Positions 1 to 6,568 of a stretch of DNA of 8,417 bases are shown piece after piece. The DNA is from Beijerinckiaceae bacterium (GTDB lineage Bacteria > Pseudomonadota > Alphaproteobacteria > Rhizobiales > Beijerinckiaceae), in contig CANBNG010000036.1 in NCBI GenBank assembly GCA_947370975.1, positions 1 to 8,417 of the forward strand, read 5' to 3'. Numbering within the stretch: position 1 is the stretch's first letter; every line of letters starts with the position of its first letter. The notes below the pieces were generated by a model, which saw only the letters and a program-made list of their open reading frames with translations, was not told the origin of the DNA and did no database searches. A program made the position numbers and the translations under genes.

Positions 1-468
1 GGGGCCGCCGGGGCGGCGCAAATCCTCGATGCTTTTCACATCCCCGCGCTTGCGCGCCCAGAGCACGAAAGCGTCTTCGGTTGAATCCGACAATGTGCCG
101 AGCCAGTTCAGTTTCAGCGGATCGAACTGCACATTCGGATTGCCGCCGATGAGTGCGATCAGCGGCATGTTGCGATCGAAGGCTGCGATGACCGTGCCAT
201 CCTTGGGGGCGGTCACGGCAAGGTAATTTGTGGCGCGCAGGCTGGCGGCGCCCGGCATGTTCTGCACGACAAAGGCGGGCTTGCCCGGCAGATGCGCGCC
301 CATGTAGCGCGCAAGCAGACGCGTGAAGAGATCATAGCCCCCGCCCGGCCCATAGCCGACGACGAGATTGATCGTCTTGCCGCGATAGAAATCGGCAACA
401 TCGGCGCGTGCGCCTGCGCCGGGGAGCGCGACCAGCGCGAGCATCAGTGCAAGCTTTTTCAGGACCAT
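1..468 (-). CDS. Bug/TctC-family periplasmic solute-binding protein, 3' part cut off by window edge
   Basis: The frame is open from ATG at 468-466 to the left edge, giving 156 residues of a protein that is usually about 320-350 long. Residues 1-22 form a signal peptide (MVLKK, a hydrophobic run, then ARA before DVADFYRGK). The mature start carries family signatures: FYRGKTINLVVG, the glycine-rich PGGGYD loop near residues 41-46, QNMPGA near 69-74 and APKDGT near 87-92. Family knowledge: these proteins bind carboxylates in the periplasm, often for tripartite tricarboxylate transporters. The start is supported by GGGAG at 475-479, 6 nt upstream. By eye about half of some 68 N-terminal residues match the binding protein at 2511-3557, so the two are paralogues. 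The ligand is unknown. Nothing in the window shows what lies downstream of it. Confidence 0.9.
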   Translation of the reverse strand, partial: MVLKKLALMLALVALPGAGARADVADFYRGKTINLVVGYGPGGGYDLFTRLLARYMGAHLPGKPAFVVQNMPGAASLRATNYLAVTAPKDGTVIAAFDRNMPLIALIGGNPNVQFDPLKLNWLGTLSDSTEDAFVLWARKRGDVKSIEDLRRPGGP

Positions 469-474
469 TTCACT

Positions 475-479
475 CTCCC
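475..479 (-). promoter_or_regulatory. Ribosome binding site of the partial binding-protein gene
   Basis: The minus strand reads GGGAG, 6 nt before the ATG at 468. This fixes the start of a gene whose other end lies outside the window. Confidence 0.7.
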
Positions 480-573
480 ATGGCGCGGGCTCTTCGACCT
501 GCTGCCTCTCGTCTCAAGGTGCCAAGCACTGCGGCGCTTGGCAAGCGCAACCCGTCCCGCCCGCTCGCGTTTA

Positions 574-600
574 CCTGCCAGCTACATGCGCGCAGGCAGG
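574..600 (+). promoter_or_regulatory. Possible small hairpin next to the ribosome binding site of the oxidase-like gene
   Basis: CCTGCC at 574-579 is complementary to GGCAGG at 595-600, with a 15-nt loop. The right arm overlaps the start of the AGGAGA ribosome binding site at 598-603. A six-base stem in GC-rich DNA can arise by chance, so a role in translational control is only a suggestion. Confidence 0.25.
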
Positions 601-611
601 AGAGCATCAAG

Positions 612-770
612 ATGACGCCCGACGAAAAAAGACTCGAACTCGACAGCGACCGTCCCGATCCCGATTACGGTGAACACGAGGATACCTACCTCATGTTCAC
701 CCGCATCGTGAAAGTGTCGATTATCGCGCTGCCTTTTCTCTTTGCAGCCGCCATGGCCGTGACGCAGTGA
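612..770 (+). CDS. Small single-span membrane protein, aa3-type cytochrome c oxidase subunit IV family (likely)
   Basis: The protein has 52 residues: a charged, acidic N-terminal part, then one hydrophobic helix at about residues 33-50 ending in AVTQ. The junction DYGEHEDTYLMFTRIVK (residues 18-34) resembles the D-x-x-EHE-x-TY-x-x-F pattern of the small bacterial aa3 oxidase subunit IV, whose members are about 40-60 residues long. In that family the helix packs beside the catalytic subunits in the inner membrane and has no catalytic role. The start at 612 is preferred over earlier in-frame ATGs because AGGAGA at 598-603 lies 8 nt before it, and the residues encoded further upstream show no conservation I recognise. 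It sits alone, without other oxidase genes, and divergently from the partial binding-protein gene. It could instead be an unrelated small membrane protein. Confidence 0.65.
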   Translation: MTPDEKRLELDSDRPDPDYGEHEDTYLMFTRIVKVSIIALPFLFAAAMAVTQ

Positions 771-777
771 GGCCTCA
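768..777. other. 10-bp perfect palindrome formed by two convergent stop codons
   Basis: TGAGGCCTCA contains the TGA stop of the oxidase-like gene on the plus strand and the TGA stop of the ThDP enzyme gene on the minus strand, with GGCC between them. The two stop codons are 4 bp apart, so there is no space for a conventional terminator between the genes. Confidence 0.6.
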
Positions 778-2514
778 GGGCCCCGAGCAGATCACGTTCA
801 AAAGCGCCTGATTGCCGCTCTCGATGGCGTCCATGGCGCGGCGCAGGGCGCGCGGCATTTCTGCCGGATCGGTGACGCATTCGCCGTGCCCGCCCGCCGT
901 CTCGACAGCCTTTTCAAACGCCAGCTGCGTGTCGAAATAGGTGAGCGGTTCGCGGTTGGAGCGCGCAGCATAACCGCCGGGATAAACCTCATGCGTGTTG
1001 CGCTTTACCGCGCCCCACATCTGGTTGTTGAAGACGATGGTGAGAATCGGCAGGTTTTCCGCCTTGGCGACATAATGGGCGGGAATCGGATTGCCGAACA
1101 TGTAAGCGCCATCGCCAACCGTGCAGATGACATGGCGGTCGCGTGCCGCCATCTTTGCGCCAAGCGCCGTGCCAAGGCCCCAGCCCAATCCACCCGCCGC
1201 GCCCGCCGAGAAGAATGTGCCTGGCTGCGAGAGATCGAGATGTTCCCAGGTGAGAGGTGATTCCTTGATGAGGATCGTGTCGTCGCTCTTTACCTCGTTC
1301 ACGCAATGGGTGATCCAGGCCGGATGGAGGGGCACCTGCGTGCGGCCCTTGTCGAGAATTTCGAGCCAGCGCTGGCGCTGCGTGGCGCGCGTTTCGGCCA
1401 GCCGCTTGCGGCGCGCGGCAATGCGATCGCGCGCCTGGCCCTGACGAGCTTCGAGCGCCTGCGTCAGCAAGGGCAGGGTGCTCGAGAGCACGCCCGTAAT
1501 GCCGAGATCGCTGGCGAAACTGCGCATCGGATAGGCCGAGAACAAGGGGTCGACCGCAATATGGATGATCTTTGCATCCGCGCGCGGCCCCTTCTTGCTC
1601 GGAATCCACGGCACGTCGCATTCAAGCACGATGATGAGATCGGCCTTCTCGAGAAAGGCGTCGGGATTGTAGCCCAGATGCATCTCATGGGCGGTCGGCA
1701 ACACCATGTAGCGCGGCTTGCGCTGCGTGACGGGGATGGCGAAAATTTCCGCCAAGGCCGCAAGGCGCGCAACATCGCTCGGGTCGCGACCCGCGCTCGA
1801 TGTGATGATGACGGGATTTTCCGCACGCGCGATCATTTCCGCAGCTTCGTCGATGGCGCGCGGATCGGCATGGGGTGCGGACGGCGTTTGCTGACGCGAG
1901 GGCGAGGCATAGGTGAACGTCTCGAGGGGCGCCGCCAGAACTTCACGCGGCAGGGTGAGATAGATCGGCCCCTTGGGCTCGCTCATGGCGAGATTGATCG
2001 CGCGGTCGATGGCCGGCTCCAGCACTTGCGTATTGGGCAGCTCATAATCCCATTTCACGAATTCGCGCAGCATCGAGCCCTGATCGCGCATTTCCTGCGG
2101 CCAGTGAATTTCGCCCGAGCGTTGCCCGAGCAAGCCACCCTCTTCGCTATAGGGCGTGCGGCCCGCGGTGAAGAGAATCGGCACATTGCCGCGCCAGGCA
2201 TTCATCACGCCGCAAATGGCATTGGCGGTGCCCACATTCACATGCACCATCACGAGCTGCGGCCGCCCGGTGATGAGGTAATAGCCAAGCGCCATGCCCA
2301 CCGCGACATTCTCGTGCGGCACGGTGACGGGCTTGGGGTAAGCGCCCCCGCTGACCTCCATCTTGCTGAGCGATTCAATCAGCGGCGCAAAATCGGTTCC
2401 GGCATTGGCGAAGAGATAATCAACGCCGCGGTCGGCCATGAGTGTGAGATAGGCTTCCGCCGCTGTCGCGTTTTCAATCGTCTTCGTGGCCACTTCGGCG
2501 CTCCCTTTGGTCAT
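775..2514 (-). CDS. Thiamine-diphosphate-dependent decarboxylase/synthase (acetolactate synthase / benzoylformate decarboxylase superfamily)
   Basis: This 579-residue protein has the three-domain layout of the IlvB-like ThDP enzymes. The N-terminal pyrimidine-binding domain (about 15-190) contains VDYLFANAGTDFAP and the activating glutamate E68 in PHENVAVGMALGY. A central domain spans about 215-350. The C-terminal pyrophosphate-binding domain (about 395-575) has GDGA at 467-470 and the paired asparagines N496-N497 in VFNNQMWG, the usual GDG...NN Mg-ThDP motif. Such enzymes cleave or join 2-oxo acids in the cytoplasm; the substrate cannot be fixed from sequence. It is probably not the housekeeping acetolactate synthase, since no small regulatory subunit is adjacent. 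Its ATG overlaps the stop of the upstream binding-protein gene (ATGA at 2511-2514), which points to translational coupling and joint use of one substrate. Confidence 0.88.
   Translation of the reverse strand: MTKGSAEVATKTIENATAAEAYLTLMADRGVDYLFANAGTDFAPLIESLSKMEVSGGAYPKPVTVPHENVAVGMALGYYLITGRPQLVMVHVNVGTANAICGVMNAWRGNVPILFTAGRTPYSEEGGLLGQRSGEIHWPQEMRDQGSMLREFVKWDYELPNTQVLEPAIDRAINLAMSEPKGPIYLTLPREVLAAPLETFTYASPSRQQTPSAPHADPRAIDEAAEMIARAENPVIITSSAGRDPSDVARLAALAEIFAIPVTQRKPRYMVLPTAHEMHLGYNPDAFLEKADLIIVLECDVPWIPSKKGPRADAKIIHIAVDPLFSAYPMRSFASDLGITGVLSSTLPLLTQALEARQGQARDRIAARRKRLAETRATQRQRWLEILDKGRTQVPLHPAWITHCVNEVKSDDTILIKESPLTWEHLDLSQPGTFFSAGAAGGLGWGLGTALGAKMAARDRHVICTVGDGAYMFGNPIPAHYVAKAENLPILTIVFNNQMWGAVKRNTHEVYPGGYAARSNREPLTYFDTQLAFEKAVETAGGHGECVTDPAEMPRALRRAMDAIESGNQALLNVICSGP
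2511..2514 (-). promoter_or_regulatory. ATGA stop/start overlap coupling binding protein and ThDP enzyme
   Basis: On the minus strand the start ATG (2514-2512) and the preceding gene's TGA stop (2513-2511) share two bases. This arrangement is typical of translational coupling within one messenger. Confidence 0.8.
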
Positions 2515-3557
2515 TGTTTTCCGTCACGGACGTCTTTGGCCTTGGCCAGCACGGCGGCCGGCGTCTTGCTCAGGTCTTCGACATATTGCTGCATCTTTTC
2601 GCCCGAAAGCGGATCGAAATCGAGGCTCAATCTTTTGACCTCTTCGAGATAATCGGGATCTTTCAGCATGGCGTCGAAGGCGCGGCGCAGCACGTTCACG
2701 CGCTCGGGCGGCAGGCCGGGCGGGGCGACAATCGATTTGCCGATTTCCGTCGCGCTCGCATAAAGCGCAAGAATAGCGCGATCTTCCGGCGTCTTGCCGA
2801 GCTCGACCATGGTCGGCACATCGGGCAATTCGGGATGACGCGTCGCGCCCCATTGCACAATGATATTGGCCTTCTTCTGGTCGATCCAGTCGCGCTTGGC
2901 CGCTTTCACGGTCGACCAGGCGAGCAGGCATCCATCGATCTCGCCCTTCTCCATTGCAAGGCAGCTTTCGGCCGCGCCGCCATAGCCCGTCACCATCTTG
3001 AATTTCGTGCCGCCGAGCGCATTGAGGAGTTTGGGGTAGATGACGGCGGGCGCCATCGGCCCGCTGCCGCCCTGCACGCTTTCGCGCTGTTGCGCATCAG
3101 CAATCGTGGCGATGTTGGAGCTGGCCCAAAGAACCTGCACATTGACGCTCGCGCTGATGCGGCCGATCCAGTTGAAGTTTTTCGACACATAGGCGACGCC
3201 GTTTGTGCCGAGCAATTCTTCGCTGGGCGTCGTGTCGGGAATGATGCCGAGCGTTGAGCCATCCTTGGGTGCAACGCCATACATGAAATTAGCGGCCTTC
3301 ATGCCGCCTGCGCCGATCATGTTCTGGGGCACAACGCGCGGATTGCCGGGCACATGTTTGCCAAGATGGCGCGAGACGAGGCGACCGTAAATGTCATAGC
3401 CGCCGCCGACCGGAAACCCGATGATGAGATTGATCGCAGTGTCGCGATAAAAATCCGCGACCGGTTGGGCTTGCGCGACAGATGTCTGGTGGCCAGCTAC
3501 AAGGCCCGCCAGCGCGAGGGCAAATCCGCCGCTTCGCGCGATTCTTTTCGAGCGCAT
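2511..3557 (-). CDS. Bug/TctC-family periplasmic solute-binding protein, complete
   Basis: The protein has 348 residues, a normal length for the family. Residues 1-30 look like a Sec signal peptide: MRSKRIARSGG, then a hydrophobic stretch, then VAQA with likely cleavage before QPVADFYR. Family marks follow: INLIIGFPVGGGYD near 42-55, VPQNMIGAGG near 77-86, GVAPKDGST near 94-102, YGGAAE near 195, GEIDG near 207 and a late ILALYASATEIGKSIVAPPG segment. Such proteins bind carboxylates in the periplasm and hand them to a membrane transporter. The frame extends 80 codons upstream, but the start at 3557 is chosen because GGGAGG lies 5 nt before it and the signal peptide begins there. No TctA or TctB gene is in the window, so its transporter must be elsewhere. 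The gene overlaps the ThDP enzyme gene by 4 bp and lies 67 bp behind the CYTH-CHAD gene. Confidence 0.92.
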   Translation of the reverse strand: MRSKRIARSGGFALALAGLVAGHQTSVAQAQPVADFYRDTAINLIIGFPVGGGYDIYGRLVSRHLGKHVPGNPRVVPQNMIGAGGMKAANFMYGVAPKDGSTLGIIPDTTPSEELLGTNGVAYVSKNFNWIGRISASVNVQVLWASSNIATIADAQQRESVQGGSGPMAPAVIYPKLLNALGGTKFKMVTGYGGAAESCLAMEKGEIDGCLLAWSTVKAAKRDWIDQKKANIIVQWGATRHPELPDVPTMVELGKTPEDRAILALYASATEIGKSIVAPPGLPPERVNVLRRAFDAMLKDPDYLEEVKRLSLDFDPLSGEKMQQYVEDLSKTPAAVLAKAKDVRDGKQ

Positions 3558-3562
3558 GAAAA

Positions 3563-3568
3563 CCTCCC
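3563..3568 (-). promoter_or_regulatory. Ribosome binding site that sets the binding-protein start
   Basis: The minus strand reads GGGAGG, 5 nt before the ATG at 3557. It decides between this start and a much longer open frame that overlaps the end of the CYTH-CHAD gene. Confidence 0.8.
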
Positions 3569-3584
3569 TGAATTTTTTTTCAGG
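3567..3584 (-). promoter_or_regulatory. Inverted repeat with an all-A loop just upstream of the binding-protein ribosome binding site
   Basis: CCTGAA at 3567-3572 and TTCAGG at 3579-3584 form a perfect 6-bp inverted repeat around six T (six A in the minus-strand messenger). The stem ends inside the CAGGGAGG ribosome binding region, so folding could touch translation of the binding protein. The stem is short and A-rich in the loop, so it is not a usual terminator for the minus strand. Function is unproven. Confidence 0.35.
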
Positions 3585-3624
3585 ATAGCCTGCTCGCGCG
3601 CGCAGGCCAAGCTCTTCTCTCGCT

Positions 3625-5118
3625 TCAGCGCGCCGCCCAAGGCCTTGGTGCAGTAGCAAAACGTTTGTAGGCCGCGCCCATCTTGCGCAGGAGCTTGGCC
3701 TCATTCCGCCGGTTGCGCTTGGCGGCATGGGAAACAGCGCTCGCAAGGGCCGGCGTGCTTTCCATCGCGGCCAGAAATTTCCGTGCAACCTCGGCATCGT
3801 TGATCTCGCCCAAGGTTGATTGCAGCCGCTTCAGGCTTTTCAGATAGGCTCTCTGGGCTGGGCGGTCTTGCTCCGCAAGTTCGCCTGTCAGCTCGCAGAA
3901 ATAGGTGAAACTCTTGGCGCGAATGCGCAGTCTGTGCCGCGCGTCAGGATCGAGATCGTCAAGCCCCGCGCCGGTTTTGCGCAATTTCTTGTCCCAGCGC
4001 AGGCTCTCGCGCATGCATATGTCGTAAAAAGCGCCGCGCGTGCGTTTGCGCGGGCTCTGCGTGGTCCAATGGCCGAAGGCGAGCCATGTGCAGAAGTCGA
4101 TCAGCATCAGCCGTGCGCGTGGCATATCGAGCGTTGCCAGCACGCGCGCATAGGCGGCCTTGCGCCGGTCATCCAGCGCATGCGCCAGATCCGCGGTCCT
4201 CTGATGCGCCGCCCAGGACAGCCGCGCGACATCAAGATCGCGCGCGCTGCCCAGTCGTTTCGAGAGCCATTTGAATTCGCCTTGCAGCCGCGTGAATTCA
4301 TCGTCCTCCATCTGGCGCGCAAAGATGCGCAGCAGCGCGCGCAGTCGTCGCACGGCGGTGCGCGTCTGATGCAGCGCCTCGGCATCTTGGGTGCTGCGCA
4401 GGATTGGCGCATTGGTGGCGAGCGGTTGCAGGCACGCATAGGCGAGCGCGCGAAATCCATCGACAAAAAACATACGCCGACTGAGTGCTGGCACGGGCGG
4501 CGCACTCTCGAGCGGCGTGCGCCCCTCGATCAGGCCAAACGCTTGTGTCGCCTTCGAGCGCAGATCGAGATGGAGTGGAATTTCGGCGCATAATGTGCGG
4601 GCGAGATCGAAAACATCGCTCAACTCACCCTGCTTCAATTCAAGTTCGACCTCGCACAGAGGCAAGCTTTGTAGCTTGTCCTTGACCGCGCCGACATCGA
4701 GACTGAGCTCGATCTGGCTCGTGCCGTGCACAATATTCCAGCAGCGACGCGCGATCTCGATGGTGAAGACGGGCGCAAGGCGGGCTGCAAGATCGTCTTT
4801 GCGCAAAATTCTATTGATGCGGCTTCGGGGCACGAGCGAGAGGTCTGGCCGCGAGCCCGCAATCGGGCTTTCCCATTCGTGGCGCGCGAAGGGGCCCTCG
4901 GCCACGGCTTTCACCGTCTGCACGCGGGTGTCGCCCTCCGATCGAATGCGACAGACAAAGCCCACTTTGGCGAGCGCGTGATCTGGCGTGTCGAAATAGG
5001 TGGTGACGAGAAAACGCTGTGCGCAGGCCAGCGCGGCGCTGAGCGCGCTATGGGCTTCAATGAGCGACATGGCTGCGGGAGCGCAGGAAAACTTGAGCTC
5101 GACTTCGCGGTTCTGCAT
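3625..5118 (-). CDS. CYTH-CHAD domain protein, probable inorganic triphosphatase
   Basis: This 497-residue protein has a CYTH domain (about 1-200) followed by a CHAD domain (about 222-488). The CYTH signature ExExK is at E5, E7 and K9 (EVELKF). Other expected charged positions are R57/R59 in CRIRSEG, K70, the EWE at 81-83, the IELSLDVG strand at 136-143 and CEVELELKQGE near 155-165. The CHAD part has two helical half-repeats with basic motifs at H250 (LHQTRTAVRRLR) and H395 (ARHRLRIRAK). CYTH enzymes such as E. coli YgiF hydrolyse inorganic triphosphate with metal ions; CHAD domains bind polyphosphate. The start at 5118 is chosen because the ExExK motif normally sits within the first ten residues and GGGA lies 6 nt upstream. 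An earlier in-frame ATG at 5184 has a ribosome-binding-like GCGGAG directly abutting it, which is poor spacing. It is divergent from the amidohydrolase gene. Confidence 0.92.
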   Translation of the reverse strand: MQNREVELKFSCAPAAMSLIEAHSALSAALACAQRFLVTTYFDTPDHALAKVGFVCRIRSEGDTRVQTVKAVAEGPFARHEWESPIAGSRPDLSLVPRSRINRILRKDDLAARLAPVFTIEIARRCWNIVHGTSQIELSLDVGAVKDKLQSLPLCEVELELKQGELSDVFDLARTLCAEIPLHLDLRSKATQAFGLIEGRTPLESAPPVPALSRRMFFVDGFRALAYACLQPLATNAPILRSTQDAEALHQTRTAVRRLRALLRIFARQMEDDEFTRLQGEFKWLSKRLGSARDLDVARLSWAAHQRTADLAHALDDRRKAAYARVLATLDMPRARLMLIDFCTWLAFGHWTTQSPRKRTRGAFYDICMRESLRWDKKLRKTGAGLDDLDPDARHRLRIRAKSFTYFCELTGELAEQDRPAQRAYLKSLKRLQSTLGEINDAEVARKFLAAMESTPALASAVSHAAKRNRRNEAKLLRKMGAAYKRFATAPRPWAAR

Positions 5119-5275
5119 GAGAATTCCCGAAACGGCCCCGCCACGCGCATAGTCTAGCAATGATGGGCCGCGCCCGCCATCCATCTCCGCTCATTCATCG
5201 CCGTCGAAGCCGCGCTTACGCCTTGCACAAGTGTTGCGGTTTCTTCATTCTGCGCGCCAAACGGGAGGACAAAAA
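5119..5275. promoter_or_regulatory. Divergent intergenic region between CYTH-CHAD and amidohydrolase genes
   Basis: These 157 bp must carry the 5' signals of both flanking genes unless the genes are read from further away. The only plus-strand promoter-like pair I see is TTGCAC (5223-5228) and CATTCT (5246-5251), 17 bp apart. Each matches only three of six consensus bases. No clear operator palindrome was seen. Confidence 0.4.
5263..5268 (+). promoter_or_regulatory. Ribosome binding site of the amidohydrolase gene
   Basis: GGGAGG ends 7 nt before the ATG at 5276, with an A-rich spacer. It rules out the upstream in-frame ATG at 5231. Confidence 0.8.
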
Positions 5276-6265
5276 ATGACTGAACGAGAGAACCCCGGCG
5301 CCGGGCTGCGCTTCATCGATGTGCACCATCATTGCGTGCTGCCGGAATATGAGCGCGCGCTGGTGCGCTCGGGCGCATCCGACCCCTCGCGCCCGCTGCG
5401 CAGGAACAGCGATCCAGAGGCGCTCATCGAGACGATGGGAAGCTTTGGAATCGATGCGGCTGTGGTCAATCCGCTCTCGGTTGCCGGCGTCCATCATGGC
5501 GACGATGCCAATGCGCGCTATCTCTGCGAAACCACGGGCGAGGCGCTGGCCCGTTTCGTTTCCGGACATCCGAAGAAGCTCGGCTTTTTTGCGCCGCTGC
5601 CGTTTCCCGATATCGAGGGTTCGCTCAAGCAGCTCGCCTATGCGCTGGACGTGCTGAAAGCCGACGGCGTGATCCTGCTCACCAACCAGAACGGGATCTA
5701 TATCGGCGATCCCTGCGGCGATGCGCTTTATGCCGAACTCGACCGCCGCAAATGTGCGGTTTTCGTTCATCCCGCGCGGCCGTCATTTGTCGATGAGCTG
5801 AGCCTGAAAATGTGGGGCTCGATTGTCGAATATCCGTTCGAGACGACGCGCATCGCGGCCAACCTCATCTACAATGAGGTGATGAAGAAGTACCCGAATA
5901 TCCGCTGGATTCTGGCCCATGCGGGCGGGTGCCTGCCCTATGTCTCGCTGCGCCTGAAGCTGATGGAAGAGCAGGATCCCAACGGCCCGCCCGACTTCAA
6001 GGACCGCGTGCCCGAGGGCGTCACGCCCTATATCGGCCAGTTCTATTTCGACACGGCGATCTCGGGCTCGCGCGCGGCGATGGCATCGTTGACGCTTGTC
6101 ACCGAGCCTTCGCACATCATGTTTGGCAGTGACTGGCCTTATATTCATCGCGAATATGTCGATGAACAGATCATCGCCATGCGCACCATGCCCGAACTTG
6201 CGAATATTTTTTCGCAAGTGGAACGCGACAGCGCGCTCGCCTTGTTCCCGCGTTTCAGGGGGTAA
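5276..6265 (+). CDS. Amidohydrolase-2 family protein, ACMSD-like metal-dependent decarboxylase or hydrolase
   Basis: The protein has 329 residues, usual for the family. Metal-site and catalytic residues are all visible: HxH at H17/H19 in FIDVHHHC, H165 in VFVHPARP, H215 in WILAHAGG and D286 in FGSDWPY. This matches the TIM-barrel family that includes aminocarboxymuconate-semialdehyde decarboxylase, gamma-resorcylate decarboxylase and related hydrolases, most of which remove CO2 from unsaturated or aromatic acids in the cytoplasm. No signal peptide is seen. The family contains both decarboxylases and hydrolases, so the exact reaction is open. It is the only enzyme gene here on the plus strand. 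It ends convergently with the FAH-family gene, with a palindromic repeat array between them. Proximity to other carboxylate-acting enzymes fits a shared catabolic role, but this is inference. Confidence 0.9.
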   Translation: MTERENPGAGLRFIDVHHHCVLPEYERALVRSGASDPSRPLRRNSDPEALIETMGSFGIDAAVVNPLSVAGVHHGDDANARYLCETTGEALARFVSGHPKKLGFFAPLPFPDIEGSLKQLAYALDVLKADGVILLTNQNGIYIGDPCGDALYAELDRRKCAVFVHPARPSFVDELSLKMWGSIVEYPFETTRIAANLIYNEVMKKYPNIRWILAHAGGCLPYVSLRLKLMEEQDPNGPPDFKDRVPEGVTPYIGQFYFDTAISGSRAAMASLTLVTEPSHIMFGSDWPYIHREYVDEQIIAMRTMPELANIFSQVERDSALALFPRFRG

Positions 6266-6277
6266 GCCACTGCACCG

Positions 6278-6329
6278 CCGTCATTGCGAGGCACGCTTCT
6301 GGATCGCTTCGCTCCGCTCGCAATGACGG
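6278..6329. repeat. Palindromic unit A, shortened
   Basis: At 52 bp this unit keeps both 13-bp ends (CCGTCATTGCGAG and its complement) but lacks most of the left arm and the central loop. Its right arm, from GGATCGCTTCGCTCCG onward, matches unit C exactly rather than B or D. Confidence 0.9.
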
Positions 6330-6351
6330 CACGTAAGACACCGTCTTTCCA

Positions 6352-6437
6352 CCGTCATTGCGAGGAGCGAAGCGACGCGGCAATCCATCTTGGCCATAGT
6401 TGCACTATGGATTGCTTCGCTTCGCTCGCAATGACGG
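6352..6437. repeat. Palindromic unit B, full length
   Basis: This 86-bp unit differs from unit D only at the last base. Its centre holds CCATAGT-TGC-ACTATGG (6394-6410), a perfect small hairpin nested within the long one. Confidence 0.92.
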
Positions 6438-6460
6438 CCCGTAAGGCACCGTCTTTCCAT

Positions 6461-6546
6461 CGTCATTGCGAGGAGCGTAAGCGACGCGGCAATCCATCTT
6501 GGCCATAGTTGCGCTATGGATCGCTTCGCTCCGCTCGCAATGACGG
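6461..6546. repeat. Palindromic unit C, variant
   Basis: This full-length unit has a one-base insertion in the left arm (GAGCGTAAGCG instead of GAGCGAAGCG), an A-to-G change in the central hairpin (GCTATGG at 6513-6519) that leaves a G-U pair, and the GGATCGCTTCGCTCCG right arm shared with unit A. Confidence 0.9.
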
Positions 6547-6568
6547 CACGTAAGACACCGTCTTTCCA

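Noticed and set aside
1306..2652. Long plus-strand open frame of 448 codons opposite the ThDP enzyme
   Set aside because: It is antisense to a gene with full domain motifs, its residue composition (many R, H and G) is typical of GC-rich shadow frames, and no family is recognisable.
2514..3257. Plus-strand open frame opposite the second binding protein
   Set aside because: It is the complement of a clear Bug/TctC gene, with no ribosome binding site and no recognisable motif.
3567..3584. Rho-independent terminator of the CYTH-CHAD gene
   Set aside because: The T run is on the plus strand, in the loop, and the transcript of interest (minus) has A there. The stem is only 6 bp and is not followed by U.
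3558..3797. 80-codon N-terminal extension of the second binding protein
   Set aside because: It overlaps the end of the CYTH-CHAD gene in another frame, and the signal peptide with a good ribosome binding site begins at 3557.
3820..4593. Plus-strand open frame of 257 codons opposite the CHAD domain
   Set aside because: It is a shadow of the CYTH-CHAD gene, with arginine- and alanine-rich low-information content.
5223..5251. TTGCAC-17 bp-CATTCT as a sigma-70 promoter for the amidohydrolase gene
   Set aside because: Only three of six bases match in each box. It is mentioned in the intergenic entry but not called as a promoter.
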